From Rhodothermales bacterium (GTDB taxonomy: Bacteria > Bacteroidota > Rhodothermia > Rhodothermales > JAHQVL01), in contig JAWKNW010000008.1 of the NCBI GenBank assembly GCA_041391505.1, positions 1-64,000 on the forward strand: a stretch of 64,000 bases of DNA, given 5' to 3'. Under the pieces are notes generated by a model. It was not told the origin of the DNA and searched no databases. It was given only the letters and a program-made list of their open reading frames with translations. The translations under genes were made by a program, and so were the position numbers. Positions 1 to 9,586 of the stretch are shown piece by piece. How positions within the stretch are numbered: position 1 is the stretch's first letter; the number at the start of each line of letters is the position of its first letter.

Positions 1-1
1 G

Positions 2-481
2 GACGACGCCCGGCTGCGGGCCCGGCGCTTTACCATTGCCTACCTCGCCCGCCGCGCCCGCACGGAACACGAAGTGCGCGACGCGCTCCGGCAGCGCGAC
101 TTCGCCGGCGAGGTCGTCGATCACGCGATAGAGCGGCTCAAGAGCCTCAACTACCTCGACGATGCCGACTATGCCCGGCGCTACGTCGACAGCCGGGTGA
201 AGGCCAAGGGGTATGGACCGATGCGGTTGCGCCGCGAGTTGCAACGCCGGGGCGTGGCGGCCGCGCTCATCGAAGCCGCGATCGCTCCGCTGGAGGCCTC
301 GAACGAGCTCGAGGAACAGGCCCTCGCCCAGGCGCGCGGCCGGCTGAACCGGTTGCGACGCGAGCCGGATGAACGCAAGCGGCGCAAGAAGCTCAGCGAT
401 TTCCTGTTGCGGCGCGGTTTCGATTTCGATACGATATCGCCCGTGGTGGAAACGGTGCTGCGCGAAGCGCGCGTCGGCTGA
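2..481 (+). CDS. recX: Regulatory protein RecX, 5' end outside window
   Basis: RecX binds RecA filaments and modulates recombinase activity in the cytoplasm. The reading frame is open from base 2 without a start codon, so the N-terminus lies left of the window. A GTG at 74 would give a shorter protein but would cut off conserved residues. The visible part shows the three-helix RecX repeats: an Arg-Thr-Glu-rich first segment, then LNYLDDADYARRYV and the GYGPMRLRRELQRRGV segment. About 159 residues are visible, close to the usual family length of 150-200. The 136 bases to the next gene hold a weak GC-rich inverted repeat near 515-540 without a T tract. The family call is firm; the true start cannot be seen. 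Confidence 0.88.
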   Translation, partial: DDARLRARRFTIAYLARRARTEHEVRDALRQRDFAGEVVDHAIERLKSLNYLDDADYARRYVDSRVKAKGYGPMRLRRELQRRGVAAALIEAAIAPLEASNELEEQALAQARGRLNRLRREPDERKRRKKLSDFLLRRGFDFDTISPVVETVLREARVG

Positions 482-617
482 GGCGGCCCGGCCCGCCGGC
501 GAAACGAGGCGCCCGGGGATCACAGATCGATCTCCCGGGGTAGACGCCTTGCACGCATCCATCATGACCGCCCCCGCGGCGTAGACCGCCTTTCCGCCCA
601 CACGCTCCGCCTCGTTC

Positions 618-1778
618 ATGCAAGCCGAAAGCAGCCCCGAACATACCGAGCCGGCCGCCGTCTCGTCGCCCGATCTCGACACGCCGCTCTCGCTGCCTTC
701 CGTCGGCTCGCGCCGGCGCTCCTCCCTGACGCCGGATCGCATCGTCCGGGGCATCATCTGGTCGCTGCTCACCGCCGTCACCGTGTTCCTCATCTGGTCG
801 TTCGCCGGCCTGATCGTCTACCTCCTAATCGGTCTCGTCGTCGCGTATCTGACGCAGCCGCTCGTCGAGCGCATCCAGCGTTTCGGGCTCCGGCGGACGC
901 CGGCCATCCTGCTCACCTTCCTGCTCGTTTTTACGGCGTTGAGCATTCTGCTCTCCACCCTGGTGCCCGTACTGGCCAGCCAGGTCGGCGAACTGACGCA
1001 ACAGATCACGGCGGACACCGTGACCACCTGGGCCAATGCGCTCGAGGCCCAGTTGCGCAATTTCCTTCCGATCATGCCCGAAGGCACCATCCAGGCCAGC
1101 TTCAGCCGCATCTCGCAGCAACTGTTCGCCGAAAGCGGCTTCGCGACGGTCATCACCTTCATGGTGGATGTCTTCACCGATTTGCTCTTCGGCATTCTGA
1201 TCGTGCCCATTGTCGCCTTTTTCCTGCTGAAGGACGAACTGTTGCTCCGCAAACGCCTCGTCCAGCATGTCCCGAACCGGTTCTTCGAAATCAGCCTGGG
1301 CCTGCTCGACAAGGTGCAGACGCGCATCGGGCGCTACATCAGCGGGCTCCTCGTGCAGGTGCTGGCGGTGTCGACCACCGCGACGATCGCCCTCCTCTTC
1401 ACCGATCTTCGGTACGCCCTCATCCTCGGCCTCTTCACGGGCATCGCCAACACGATCCCGTATTTCGGGCCCATCGTGGGCTTCTTCGCCGGCACCCTGA
1501 TGGCCATCGGCCAGACCGGCGATTTTTCGCTCGTCCCGGGCCTGCTCGTAGCGATGGGAGCGACCCAGATCATCGATAACGTGCTGTTCCAGCCGTTCAT
1601 CTTTTCGCGCGCCGTACGTACCCATCCGCTCGTCATCCTTTTCGTGGTGCTGATCGGCGCCCAGCTGAGCGGCATCGTCGGCATGCTCCTCGCCCTGCCC
1701 ATCACGACCGCCGTCCTGGTGACCATCGAGCAGGTGCTGTGGAGCGCCAAGAACTACAGCATCCTGCGTACCGCGTGA
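618..1778 (+). CDS. AI-2E family transporter (PerM/TqsA-like permease)
   Basis: This is a 386-residue polytopic inner-membrane protein of the AI-2E transporter (formerly UPF0118/DUF20) family. The N-terminal 45 residues are polar. Paired hydrophobic helices follow at about 50-85 and 93-115, then an amphipathic linker, a helix pair at about 178-205, and a C-terminal bundle from about 236 to 370 that contains the family-typical segment TGIANTIPYFGPIVG. Members have been linked to autoinducer-2 export, ion transport or membrane homeostasis, so the substrate cannot be stated from sequence. The stop codon overlaps the start of the next gene (TGATG at 1776-1780), which suggests translational coupling to the phosphatase. 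Confidence 0.85.
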   Translation: MQAESSPEHTEPAAVSSPDLDTPLSLPSVGSRRRSSLTPDRIVRGIIWSLLTAVTVFLIWSFAGLIVYLLIGLVVAYLTQPLVERIQRFGLRRTPAILLTFLLVFTALSILLSTLVPVLASQVGELTQQITADTVTTWANALEAQLRNFLPIMPEGTIQASFSRISQQLFAESGFATVITFMVDVFTDLLFGILIVPIVAFFLLKDELLLRKRLVQHVPNRFFEISLGLLDKVQTRIGRYISGLLVQVLAVSTTATIALLFTDLRYALILGLFTGIANTIPYFGPIVGFFAGTLMAIGQTGDFSLVPGLLVAMGATQIIDNVLFQPFIFSRAVRTHPLVILFVVLIGAQLSGIVGMLLALPITTAVLVTIEQVLWSAKNYSILRTA

Positions 1779-4508
1779 TGACGACGTTGAGCCAGCACAT
1801 ACGACGCATCGACGGCATCGTCTTTTTGCTCGGCCTCGCGGGTTATGCAGCCTTCGCCCTGCTTATGCCCCGCGTCGCGACGGATGGCGCGGCCGTATTC
1901 ACGCGCCCGGAATCCGAACTCATCGAATCCGCCACCCGCTTCCTCATCGATCAGGGGTATGAGACGGAGGGCCTGACGTGGTATGTCCATCCGCGGCGGG
2001 ATCCGGCGGTCCTGGACACCCTGCAAAAAGCGATGGGGCGGCAACGCGCCCTGGAAACGGTCCGCGCCGGCGCCGTCCTGCCGGCGTTTCACTGGTTCGT
2101 TCGGGCGGAGTTGCCCGCCCCGACCGTCGAAGGACAGGGCAACATCCGGATCGGCGAATCGAACGCGACGGAGTGGTTCGAGATGCGCCTCGACGACCGG
2201 GGGCACGTCTGGTGGTTCAACAGCTCCGTCTCGAACCGCGTCTTCCAGGCCGTCAACCGGAACGTGCTGTTTCAGGCGATTCCCGACACGGGACGCACGG
2301 CCACCCTGTTCCAGAGGCTCGCCAGCCTGCCGGATTCCACGCTGCTGGGCGCCCTCCTCTTCAACCTCCGGGATTCGCTCGACCGGCCCGGCAATCCGCC
2401 TCGCGACACGCCGCCCGGGGAACGCCCCGCCGGCAACGAGCGCGGCCCGCTCCGGTTGACCCCGCTCCAGCAGGGCGACGCCGTCCGCCTCGCCCGCATC
2501 CATCTCAACCAGCTCGTGCCGCCGGCGTACGGCTTTGTGGTGGATACCCTCCACACGCGAAACGACGGCGCCGCGCCGCTGCCCCTGCCGCGTCACATCG
2601 CCCGGTCGCGAGCCATCCAGTTCGCCTACGAGCCGGAGCGCGCTTCCGCCGTCGTAGCCTTCAAGGGAACGGATCCCACGACCGGTCTGCCGATGAAGGC
2701 CGATCTGTCAATGACGGCCGGAGGCCTCCTGCTCGGCGCCGAAATCGCCTACGCGCCGCCGACGCCGGCGTCGGCGCGGGAGGATGATTATTCGTTCTCC
2801 CTGTCGACGGAACTGGTGTCCCTTCTGCTCTTGATTTCGATCGGCATTTTTGTGCTGGTCCTGTTTTTCCGCCGGCTCAGCGCGCGACTCATCGACGTAA
2901 AATCGGCGCTTCAGGATGCCTTGCTCGGCGGCGTGTTTCTGGCGACGATCGTCTTTGTCAGCATGGGCAAAGACATGATCACCGCGGATGACGACTCGTG
3001 GTCGGTGACCTTCATCTGGATTGGGACCACGCTGCTCGCCGGCTCGATCGGGGGGTTCATGACGTTCATCGTCTCCAGCGCCACCGATTCGCTGGCCCGG
3101 ATGACCTGGCCCGAAAAGCTGCAGGCGCTCACCTACGCGCGCAATGTTAACTTCTACAACGTCCCGACCGGCCTGTCGCTCCTGCGCGGGCTTGGCGTCG
3201 CCGGCATCATTCTGGGGCTCCTCGTCGCTCTCCTCGGTCTCCTGCCGGGTGTCCCGACCTTGACCGAAAGCGGGGATACGGATTTCCTCCGCGAGAACAG
3301 CCTGTTTGCGACCGGCCTGTATATCGGGGTTCGGGGCTGGTCGACCCAGCTCCTGCTCCTCACCGTGCTGCTCGGCGTCGGCTCGGAGGTGATGCGCCGC
3401 TTCCCCTCGAAGCGCGTTTTTTTCATCGCCATGCCCATCCTGCTGACGCTGACGAACCTGAGCCCGTACAAGCTATGGCCGGATGCGCTCACGCTCGTGC
3501 CCTCGGCCCTGATCGCCCTGGTCGTCGCATTCACGTTCTGGCAATACGATTTTGTGGCCTGTTTCGTCGGGCTGATGGCGTATGGCATGCTCTGGGACAC
3601 GGCGCCCGGGTGGCTGCCGGCCGGCGCGCCGGACATCGCCGAATCCATCGCGACGCTGGCCTGCATCGGAGGGGTGGGGTTACTGGGTTTCGTGGGGTTG
3701 ATCAGCCGGCGCACCTCGCCGCCCGATACCTTTTACCGCCCCGCCTACATCCAGGAGCTGGCGCAGCAGGAGCGCCTGCGCGGCGAACTCGAAAACGCAC
3801 GCGCAGGCCGCCCGCCCATCGAGATGCCGCGCATGCCCGGGGTCGATATCGCGGCGTTTCTGCATCCCCGCCCAGGAAGGGAGGATTATTACGATTTCAT
3901 CCGCATCGACGAACACCGCCTCGCCCTCGTCGTCGGCGGCGATGTGAGTGGGCAAGGGGATTCAGGCGGTGCTTTTCATGACGCTCACCAAGGATTCCTG
4001 CGCGCGCTCTGCCGGAAGAAGTGCCTTCGCCGGCGGACGCGAGCAAGGTGAACGCCCTGTTTTGCGAGAACGCGCCGCGCGGCATGTTCATTCCATGATC
4101 TACGGCATCCTGGACACCCGAGCGGTACCGTTCACCTCGTTCGCCCGGCACCGATCCGATCATCGCGCGGCGCATGAACGAACTCCCGGGCCGAATACGT
4201 CCGCCCCGGCGGATGGCGATCGCTCTACGGCGGGCCCGTCGTCTTCGACAGGCGATCCAGGAAACGGACCTCCTCACCGCCCGGAGATCCTCGCGTTCTA
4301 CACGTGACGCCGTACGAGTCGGTCAACGCCGAACATCAGCAGTTCGGGCCTGAGCGCCTGCTGCGCACCGTCGCCGAGTTTGCCGGCGCCGCTGCCGAGA
4401 TCCTGGACCACATCGTGCACCACCTCACCGGTTCTCCGCGCCACGGGCCGCGCCGACGACATGACCGTCGTCATTCTGCGATGGATCGACCCCGGGCTTC
4501 CGCCCTGA
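1778..4508 (+). pseudogene. Membrane SpoIIE/PP2C-type serine phosphatase, frameshifted at 3' end
   Basis: The frame opens at the ATG that overlaps the upstream stop. It encodes a signal-anchor helix (residues about 11-30), a large extracytoplasmic segment, then about eight membrane helices (roughly 340-650) and a cytoplasmic linker that leads to a SpoIIE-type phosphatase domain. The domain begins intact (DYYDFIRIDEHRLALVV, then GDVSG). The frame then changes repeatedly: GIQAVLFMTLTK, FLRALC, EEVPSPADASKVNALFCENAPRG, SMIYGILDT, a segment resembling EYVRPGG, SVNAEHQQFGPERLLRTVAEF and RADDMTVVILRW lie in alternating frames up to a stop at 4506-4508. Residue-level conservation between breaks is good. 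This points to many small indels, from recent decay or from consensus errors, rather than an old pseudogene. If intact it would be a membrane sensor phosphatase acting on an anti-anti-sigma-like partner. Confidence 0.75.
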
Positions 4509-4533
4509 ATCACACATGCCTCGGGAACGCTTC

Positions 4534-5360
4534 ATGCCGGCTGACCTCCACGCCCCGTCGCACCCGGTGCAGCAGGACGCCATCCTGAGCGCCTGGAGAC
4601 GCGCCTGAACTTGCGCTCGTCCTCGGCTCCGGGCTCGGCAGCCTGGCCGAGGCCATCCGGATCCGGTGGTGATGACCGGTCGTTGCCGCACTATCCGGCA
4701 TCGACGGCCCCGGGGCACGAGGGGCGCCTGGTGTTCGGCGAACTCGAAGGGCGCCGCGTGGTCTGCATCCAGGGACGGGTCCATCTCTACGAGGGCATCA
4801 CCGTCCAGCAGGTCGTCTTTCCGATCCGGCTCGTCCACGCGCTCGGGGCGCGGAGGCTGCTGGTGACCAACGCGGCCGGCGGGATCAACCGGACCTTCCG
4901 CGAGGGCGATCTGATGTTCATCTCCGACCATATAAACTTCGCCTTCGCCAACCCGCTCGTCGGCCCGAACGGCGACGAAGGGCCCCGCTTTCCGGACATG
5001 TCGGACGTCTACGACGCCGGCTGGCTCGGCCGGGCCGAAGCCGTCGCGCTCCGCGCGGGCATCCAGACCCGCCGCGGCGTCTACCTCTGGACACGCGGCC
5101 CATGTTACGAAACGAAGGCCGAAATCCGCTGCTATCGCCAGCTCGGCGCCGACGCCGTGGGGATGAGCACGGTGCCCGAAGTGATCCAGGCCCGGCACCT
5201 GGGCATGCCGGTGCTCGGGATCTCGGCCATCACCAATCTGGCCACGGGCATGCATCACGCGCCGCTGCGCCACGAGGACGTGCTCGAGGTCGGCCGGCGC
5301 ATCCGCGACCACGCCGAGCAACTCGTCCGCTCCATCCTGCGCGACGCCACGGACGCCTGA
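4534..5360 (+). pseudogene. Purine-nucleoside phosphorylase, frameshifted near 5' end
   Basis: From about 4690 to the stop the frame encodes a clear trimeric purine-nucleoside phosphorylase: phosphorolysis of purine nucleosides to free base and ribose-1-phosphate for salvage. Visible motifs include LPHYP, HEGRLVFGELEGRRVVCIQG, VTNAAGGIN, ISDHINF, GPCYETKAEIR, DAVGMSTVPEVIQARH and ISAITNLATG. The N-terminus is split. A plausible ATG at 4534 (MPADLHAP) runs into a stop. The phosphate-binding loop ALVLGSGLGSL at about 4612-4650 is in a second frame. The join to MTGRSLPHYP needs two more single-base corrections. A conventional reading could start at 4611, but its first 25 residues are out of frame. 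The defects belong to the same indel patch as the upstream gene. Confidence 0.85.
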
Positions 5361-5570
5361 AGGCGTACGGGACGCGCCCACCGCCCGGACCTATCCGCCC
5401 CTTGCCCTCGCGTCATGATCGAAGAGTTTCGAACGGAGAGTGAAGAATGGATTGTATTTTGCTGAATTGGTTCAGATATTAGGGAGTGAAATTTGCTCCA
5501 TAAGCAGTCCGACGAACTGTCTCCATTCTTGACGTTGCGGTTGTTTCATCAAAGCCTGGTTAATGGGCGA

Positions 5571-5577
5571 GGGGAGG
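5571..5577 (+). promoter_or_regulatory. Shine-Dalgarno site fixing the DUF3276 start
   Basis: GGGGAGG lies six bases before the ATG at 5584. The alternative in-frame ATG at 5563 sits upstream of this site and has no comparable purine run, so 5584 is preferred. Confidence 0.6.
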
Positions 5578-5583
5578 TTATCG

Positions 5584-6003
5584 ATGAGTTACGAACGGGA
5601 GAATCCAAACCGATCGTACGGCGAGCGCGATGAGTATTCGGACGACGACTATTACGAAGGTCGGGATCGGTCGCGGTCCTCTGGCCGCTACCGTGATGAG
5701 GTCTATTCGAAGCGAGTGCCTGCTGGCAAACGTACCTACTTCTTCGACGTAAAAACGACGCGTTCCGGTGAAGACTTCTTTTTGACGATCACGGAGAGCA
5801 AGCGGATCGACGAAACGCGGTACGAGAAGCACAAGATCTTCCTGTACAAGGAGGACTTTGGCAAATTCCTTTCTGCGATGCACGAAGTGGTTCAGCACAT
5901 CAAGGATGAGTGCCTGCCCGGGTACGAGTTCCGGGGCCTGCCCGAGCTGACCATCGTCCCGCAAGAGGACGAAGACGAGTATCACGACAACGAAGACTAC
6001 TAG
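5584..6003 (+). CDS. PUR-alpha-like DUF3276 protein
   Basis: This is a 139-residue cytoplasmic protein of the DUF3276/PUR family, small single-stranded DNA/RNA-binding proteins found in Bacteroidota and spirochaetes. The N-terminal 35 residues are low complexity, rich in Tyr, Arg, Glu and Asp. The PUR-like beta-beta-beta-beta-alpha core follows, seen in RTYFFDVKTTRSGEDFFLTITESKR and then HKIFLYKEDFGKFLSAMHEVVQHI. The tail is very acidic and ends DEDEYHDNEDY. The molecular target is not known for this family in bacteria, so RNA or DNA binding is inference from the fold. The gene is single, with a 223-base leader and a repeat-rich region downstream. Confidence 0.82.
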   Translation: MSYERENPNRSYGERDEYSDDDYYEGRDRSRSSGRYRDEVYSKRVPAGKRTYFFDVKTTRSGEDFFLTITESKRIDETRYEKHKIFLYKEDFGKFLSAMHEVVQHIKDECLPGYEFRGLPELTIVPQEDEDEYHDNEDY

Positions 6004-6165
6004 GTTCTGTCTGAAAAACCGTTCAGACAGAAACGTATCCTGAACGTGATTCAGGATCCAACGCTGTTTTGAAGGTTTTTGGGGTACTCGGGGACAACCC
6101 GAACCATTTTTCAGACACGGCCAAGGTTCTGTCTGAAAATCCGTTCAGACACGGCCTAAGGCCGT
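6003..6165. repeat. Duplicated hairpin repeat between DUF3276 and hisD
   Basis: Two 27-base copies (6003-6029 and 6125-6151) differ at one base. Copy one folds as an 11-bp perfect inverted repeat (TTCTGTCTGAA at 6005-6015 with TTCAGACAGAA at 6022-6032). A second hairpin, ATCCTGAA/TTCAGGAT, follows at 6037-6057. A 13-base direct repeat (TTCAGACACGGCC) occurs at 6110-6122 and 6144-6156, and ACGGCC-TAA-GGCCGT closes the region. No T tract follows the first hairpin, so a standard terminator role is unsure. The whole 6004-6307 gap has no convincing gene. Confidence 0.7.
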
Positions 6166-6307
6166 ATTCGACGTTGCAACGCATCGGCCACGGGCGCGCG
6201 CCGGCTCGTTGCAATCTGGCGGGAACACGATCGGGGGATGGAGGCCTTAATCCATGCTCCCGACCTCATGAACCCTCGCGCCCCGCGCGCGCCAGCGAAG
6301 CCAACCC

Positions 6308-7603
6308 GTGATACCCATCGTAACGTATTCGGAGCGGGATACGCGTCTCCATGCGATCCTGAACCGACAGGCAGCCTTCAGTCCGGAGGTTGACGCCTCC
6401 GTTCGTGTCATTCTGGATCGGGTTCGATCCGAAGGGGACCGGGCGCTTGCGGATTTTACCGAGCAATTCGACGGAGTGAGGCCGGCCGCGCTGCGCGTCA
6501 GCGACGAAGACCGGCAGGCCGCGTACCGGAACCTGGATCCGGCCTTTCTCGATATCCTCTCCGAAGCCGCCGGCAACATCCGCCGCTTTCATGAAGGGCA
6601 GCGCCGGCAATCCTGGTTCATGGAAGAGGGCGACGGGGTCATCCTGGGGCAACGCGTGCTCCCGCTGGAACGCGTCGGTCTCTACGTCCCCGGCGGCAAG
6701 GCGTTTTACCCTTCGAGCCTGCTGATGAACGCGATCCCGGCGCAGGTCGCCGGCGTCCCCGAAATCCACCTCGTCTCCCCTCCCGGGCCCAACGGATTGC
6801 CCCACGCGTCGGTGCTCGCCACGGCCCAGCTCCTGGGGCTCGAACGCATTTACAGCGTGGGCGGCGCCCAGGCCATCGCCGGCCTCGCCTACGGAACCGA
6901 CACCATCCCCCGCGTCGACAAGATCGTCGGCCCGGGCAATGCGTACGTCGCCGCGGCAAAAAAACAGGTGTACGGCCGGGTCGCGATCGACTCCATCGCC
7001 GGCCCCAGCGAGATCGTGGTGCTCGCCGACGCCGCGGCCGACCCGGAATTCGTCGCGGCCGACCTGCTCTCGCAGGCCGAGCACGACGAGCGCGCCTCGG
7101 CCATCCTGGTCACCCCCTCCGAAGCCCTGGCGCGCAACGTCCGCGACCAGATCGAACGGATGGTGCCTCGGCTTTCGCGCCGCGCCATCATCGAGCCTTC
7201 GCTGGCCGACTTCGGCGCCCTGGTCGTCACCGAAACGATGGACCAGGCCGTTTCGATGGTCAACGAACTGGCTCCCGAGCACCTCGAACTGCTCGTCCTC
7301 GACCCCTGGGCCCTGTTGCCGCGCATCCGCCACGCCGGCGCCGTCTTCCTCGGCCCGTATTCCACCGAGCCCGTCGGCGACTATTTCGCCGGCACGAACC
7401 ACGTGCTTCCCACGGGCGGCACCGCCCGGTACGCCTCCGCGCTCGGCGTCGACGACTTCGTGCGCAAGCAATCCATCGTCTCCTACACCCGGGAACGTCT
7501 TGCCGCCACCGGCCCTCGCATCGTCCGCTTCGCCCGCGAAGAAGAACTGACGGCCCACGCGCTCGCCGTCCAGGTCCGGCTCGACCGCGAATCCGGCGAC
7601 TGA
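6308..7603 (+). CDS. hisD: Histidinol dehydrogenase
   Basis: HisD catalyses the last two steps of histidine synthesis, oxidising L-histidinol to L-histidine with NAD+ and zinc. The 431-residue length is typical. Visible motifs are VPGGKAFYPSSLLMNAIPA, VGGAQAIAGLAYGT, KIVGPGNAYVAAAKKQVYG, IAGPSEIVVLAD, the catalytic Glu-His pair in APEHLEL near residue 323, and TGGTARYASALGVDDF near the C-terminus. The start is a GTG at 6308. hisC follows 95 bases downstream on the same strand, a compact biosynthetic pair. No other his genes are in the window, and no histidine-rich leader peptide or T-box was seen upstream. Confidence 0.95.
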   Translation: MIPIVTYSERDTRLHAILNRQAAFSPEVDASVRVILDRVRSEGDRALADFTEQFDGVRPAALRVSDEDRQAAYRNLDPAFLDILSEAAGNIRRFHEGQRRQSWFMEEGDGVILGQRVLPLERVGLYVPGGKAFYPSSLLMNAIPAQVAGVPEIHLVSPPGPNGLPHASVLATAQLLGLERIYSVGGAQAIAGLAYGTDTIPRVDKIVGPGNAYVAAAKKQVYGRVAIDSIAGPSEIVVLADAAADPEFVAADLLSQAEHDERASAILVTPSEALARNVRDQIERMVPRLSRRAIIEPSLADFGALVVTETMDQAVSMVNELAPEHLELLVLDPWALLPRIRHAGAVFLGPYSTEPVGDYFAGTNHVLPTGGTARYASALGVDDFVRKQSIVSYTRERLAATGPRIVRFAREEELTAHALAVQVRLDRESGD

Positions 7604-7698
7604 CACGCCCCGCGGGCACGGGGCCGGATCACGCCGGCCCATCGTTCGTTTAGTGCCCCACCCCATTCCTTTTTGATGAGCCCCCGACGGCTCGGTGC

Positions 7699-8823
7699 AT
7701 GGAGATGAAGCAGGAAGCGCCACTGGACCGCGCAATCAACCGGATTCGGCCGTCCGTCCGGCATGAAAAGCCCTATATCGTCGCGCGCGATCCGGGCGAG
7801 ATCCACATCAAGCTCAACCAGAACGAGAATCCGGCGGATCTTCCCGCGGAACTCAAGGAAAAGCTGATCAAGGCCTTCTTCGAGGTCCCGTTCAACCGGT
7901 ACCCCACCGAGCAGCCGAACCGGCTCCAGGAAGCCATCGGCGCGCATACCGGGCACGACCCGGCGGGCATCCTGATCGGAAACGGCAGCAACGAACTGAC
8001 GCACACGCTCGGGCTCGCGCTGATCGAGCCGGGCCGGCCGGTCGTCCTGCCGGCGCCCATGTTCTCCCTGTACACCTCGGTCGTTCGCCTGTTTGAAGGC
8101 CGGCCGATCCAGGTGCCGCCGCTCCCCGACCTGCGCTTCGACGCCGCGGCCCTGCTCGACGCCGTGCAGACGCATCGCCCATCGCTGACCATCCTCACGA
8201 CGCCGAACAACCCGACCGGGCTCTCGATGCCGCTCTCCGAAATCGAACCCATCGTGGACGCGGCGGCCGATTTCGGGTTCGTCGTGGTCGACGAGGCCTA
8301 TGTCGAATTTACCGAAGAGACGAGCGCGCAGACCCTCCTCGACCGATATCCGCACCTGATCCTGGTGCGCACGCTCTCGAAGGCGTTCGGGCTCGCCGGC
8401 CTGCGCATCGGCTACCTCATGGCGCATCCCGCCATCATCCAGGAGTTGCTGAAGGCGCGCCTGCCGTTCATGATCGACAGGCTCTCCGAATCCGTGGCAC
8501 TGGCTTTGCTTGAAGCGCCCGCGTTGCTTGCGGAACGCGTTGCGGCGATGAAAAAGGCGTGTGGGGATATAACGAGAGCCCTCGCCGCCATGCCCGGCGT
8601 TCACGTCGTTCCGAGTCAGGCAAATTTTGTCCTCTTCAAAACAGAGCGGGGTGGACGGGACGTCATGAAGCAACTGGCCGCGTCCGGAATTCTTGTCCGC
8701 GATATGAGCGGATATCCGGAATTACAGGGTTATCTTCGTGTCAGTGCCGGTCTTCCAGAAGAGAACAAGGCGTTCTTGAGCGCGTTGGAAAGGTCATTGC
8801 ATACGCTCGCGTCATCGGCTTGA
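7699..8823 (+). CDS. hisC: Histidinol-phosphate aminotransferase
   Basis: This is a PLP-dependent fold-type I aminotransferase that converts imidazole-acetol phosphate and glutamate to histidinol phosphate. It has 374 residues. The N-terminal substrate loop reads LNQNENP. The cofactor region includes GNGSNEL, TPNNPTGLSMP, VVDEAYVEF and the Schiff-base lysine in LSKAFGLAGLRIGYL (Lys at about 228). The HisC/HisD pairing and the lack of Cobalamin genes nearby support the histidine role over a generic class I/II aminotransferase. The start is the ATG at 7699; an in-frame ATG two codons later is equally possible. Confidence 0.93.
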   Translation: MEMKQEAPLDRAINRIRPSVRHEKPYIVARDPGEIHIKLNQNENPADLPAELKEKLIKAFFEVPFNRYPTEQPNRLQEAIGAHTGHDPAGILIGNGSNELTHTLGLALIEPGRPVVLPAPMFSLYTSVVRLFEGRPIQVPPLPDLRFDAAALLDAVQTHRPSLTILTTPNNPTGLSMPLSEIEPIVDAAADFGFVVVDEAYVEFTEETSAQTLLDRYPHLILVRTLSKAFGLAGLRIGYLMAHPAIIQELLKARLPFMIDRLSESVALALLEAPALLAERVAAMKKACGDITRALAAMPGVHVVPSQANFVLFKTERGGRDVMKQLAASGILVRDMSGYPELQGYLRVSAGLPEENKAFLSALERSLHTLASSA

Positions 8824-8903
8824 TGAGGCCGGCGTTGGCACGTGCTTCGGGCCTTTCCTTTTCCCGTATTTTTTCAGCATCGTCGATGCAAGCGTAAGAG
8901 TCA

Positions 8904-9491
8904 ATGGAATTTATTCAGGTAGACATCGTTGGACTCTCAACCAGCCCGTCCAGCGGCGGCGCGTACGCGCTCGTGCTAGGAGAGATTGAAGGAAATCGCC
9001 GCCTGCCGATCATCATTGGCGCTTTTGAGGCGCAAGCCATTGCTCTGGAACTCGAGAACATCCAGCCGCCTCGCCCGATGACGCACGATTTGCTGCGTGA
9101 TCTGTTCGAGACGGTGGGCGCCGAAATTCTGGACGTGGTCATCGACGAGTTGCGCGAAGGGACGTTTTTCGCCAAGATCCGCTTCGTACACGGCGGCGAC
9201 GAGAGCCAGCTGGACTCGCGCCCGAGCGACGCCGTCGCCCTGGCCGTGCGCGTCGGCGCCCCGATCTACGTCGCGCCGGCCGTGCTGGAAGAAGCCGGCA
9301 TCCCGACCGAGGAGGAAGGTGTTTCCGCCCTTCCCAAACCTGAAGTCGAGGAAAAGGCGCCCCGCCCGGTCTCCAAGCTCAAGCAGATGGAAGACCAGCT
9401 GGAGAAGGCGATCAGCGACGAGAACTACGAACTGGCGGCCAAATTGCGGGACGAAATCGAGCGCACCCGCGGCGAACAAACGCAGAACTGA
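8904..9491 (+). CDS. BFN-domain bifunctional nuclease with UVR motif
   Basis: This 195-residue protein has a DUF151/BFN domain (about residues 1-130; motifs LPIIIGAFEAQAIA, RPMTHDLLRDL, SRPSDAVALAVR) followed by a linker and a C-terminal UVR motif (about 157-190; KQMEDQLEKAISDENYELAAK). BFN proteins have been reported as RNase/DNase enzymes in plants and a related structure is known from Thermotoga. The UVR motif usually mediates contacts like UvrB-UvrC. The BFN-UVR fusion is common in Bacteroidota. Its cellular role is not established. It lies alone, 80 bases after hisC and 95 bases before bshC. Confidence 0.85.
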   Translation: MEFIQVDIVGLSTSPSSGGAYALVLGEIEGNRRLPIIIGAFEAQAIALELENIQPPRPMTHDLLRDLFETVGAEILDVVIDELREGTFFAKIRFVHGGDESQLDSRPSDAVALAVRVGAPIYVAPAVLEEAGIPTEEEGVSALPKPEVEEKAPRPVSKLKQMEDQLEKAISDENYELAAKLRDEIERTRGEQTQN

Positions 9492-9586
9492 CCCTCGCCC
9501 ACGTGTGTAGGCGATCCCGGGGTGGCCGAAGCCTCCTCACCCACCTGCGCCCCCCCCCAGCGCACCCGGCCCGGATCGACATCGAT

